This document shows, piece after piece, positions 63,827-64,000 of a stretch of 64,000 nucleotides of DNA; the first letter of the stretch is position 1, and each line of letters opens with the position of its first letter. The notes under the pieces were generated by a model. It saw only the letters and a program-made list of their open reading frames with translations. It did not search any database and was not told the origin of the DNA. The translations under genes were made by a program, and so were the position numbers. Where the stretch lies: contig OZ257136.1 in the NCBI GenBank assembly GCA_965278995.1, positions 4,526,001 through 4,590,000 on the forward strand, written 5' to 3'. This stretch comes from JADJYF01 sp965278995 (lineage in GTDB: Bacteria > Pseudomonadota > Gammaproteobacteria > Ga0077536).

Positions 63827-64000
63827 GGCAATGTCTCCATGTAGGCGAAGTGGATGTCTGCACCGAGCGCGCGGCCGGCGCGTTCAACCTCGACAGCTTC
63901 GAGTGCGGCTTCGAGCAGTGCTGCGCGCGCCGCGATCACGGTCTGTAAATCGCCTTGGCCGGCGCGATACGCCGCAAGTGTCAGTGCGACGCGCTGCTCG
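63823..64000 (-). CDS. Outer-membrane TolC-family channel (CusC-like), C-terminal part, cut by window edge
   Basis: The last 58 codons of a frame open to base 64000: LTLAAYRAGQGDLQTVIAARAALLEAALEAVEVERAGRAL, ending ADIHFAYMETLP. This is the closing TolC helix hairpin (AYRAGxGDLxxVxAAR). Its TGA stop overlaps the cusB ATG (ATGA). Gene order suggests CusC, the outer-membrane duct of the Cus pump, but the symbol is not certain from this fragment. Confidence 0.88.
   Translation of the reverse strand, partial: EQRVALTLAAYRAGQGDLQTVIAARAALLEAALEAVEVERAGRALGADIHFAYMETLP

Overview
The window looks like chromosomal DNA of a high-GC gammaproteobacterium. The evidence is a close Crp/Vfr-type regulator, a FimV-like protein, gammaproteobacterial-type GshA, Rep helicase, YajQ, a QmcA/NfeD pair, and groESL behind a CIRCE-like operator. 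I cannot name the genus. Codon usage looks even throughout. I saw no integrase, transposase, CRISPR array, tRNA or rRNA, so this reads as core and near-core chromosome rather than an island.

Layout. 1-3.8 kb: the 5' part of fadD, a small gene with a clear terminator, rep, and a small exported protein. 3.9-9 kb: a retropepsin-like protease coupled to a TraB-family membrane protein, a two-gene ABC exporter, and small genes including nrtS. 9-14 kb: a three-domain RidA fusion, two unrecognised genes and the heat-shock operon groESL with its promoter and operator. 14.2-24.4 kb: a PliI-like exported protein, crp, a large Sel1-repeat protein, a lipoprotein, fimV, a methyltransferase, msrB and gshA. 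24.5-28.4 kb: pxpBC and trpE. 28.5-32.5 kb: an overlapping MoxR ATPase / VWA protein / TIGR03790 operon and a second Sel1 protein.

32.6-39.3 kb is the most unusual part. Two divergent paralogues of 877 and 1160 residues share one architecture: two cyclic-nucleotide-binding domains, a rhodanese domain with its active-site Cys, and a very long coiled coil with a related C-terminal tail. A YdcH-like gene lies beside them. In both proteins the first nucleotide pocket is degenerate and the second is intact.

39.3-49.2 kb: small zinc-ribbon and DUF3301 genes, yajQ, a HAD phosphatase, an M16C peptidase, a kinase-like phosphotransferase, and a two-subunit N,N-dimethylformamidase-like enzyme that keeps the residues expected of the 2-Tyr-1-Glu iron centre. 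49.2-58.4 kb: qmcA/nfeD, a DUF1631 protein with two Crp-like sites upstream, and a multi-PAS hybrid histidine kinase translationally coupled to a patatin lipase. 58.4-64 kb: YciI and AhpD-like proteins, then a cusCBA-type metal efflux operon running off the right edge.

A REP-like palindromic repeat (core GCAGCCTGTCGGACTTAGGC) recurs at gene 3' ends through the window, sometimes supplying the stop codon. Cyclic-nucleotide signalling is a second theme: Crp, four cNMP domains in the paralogue pair, and candidate Crp sites.
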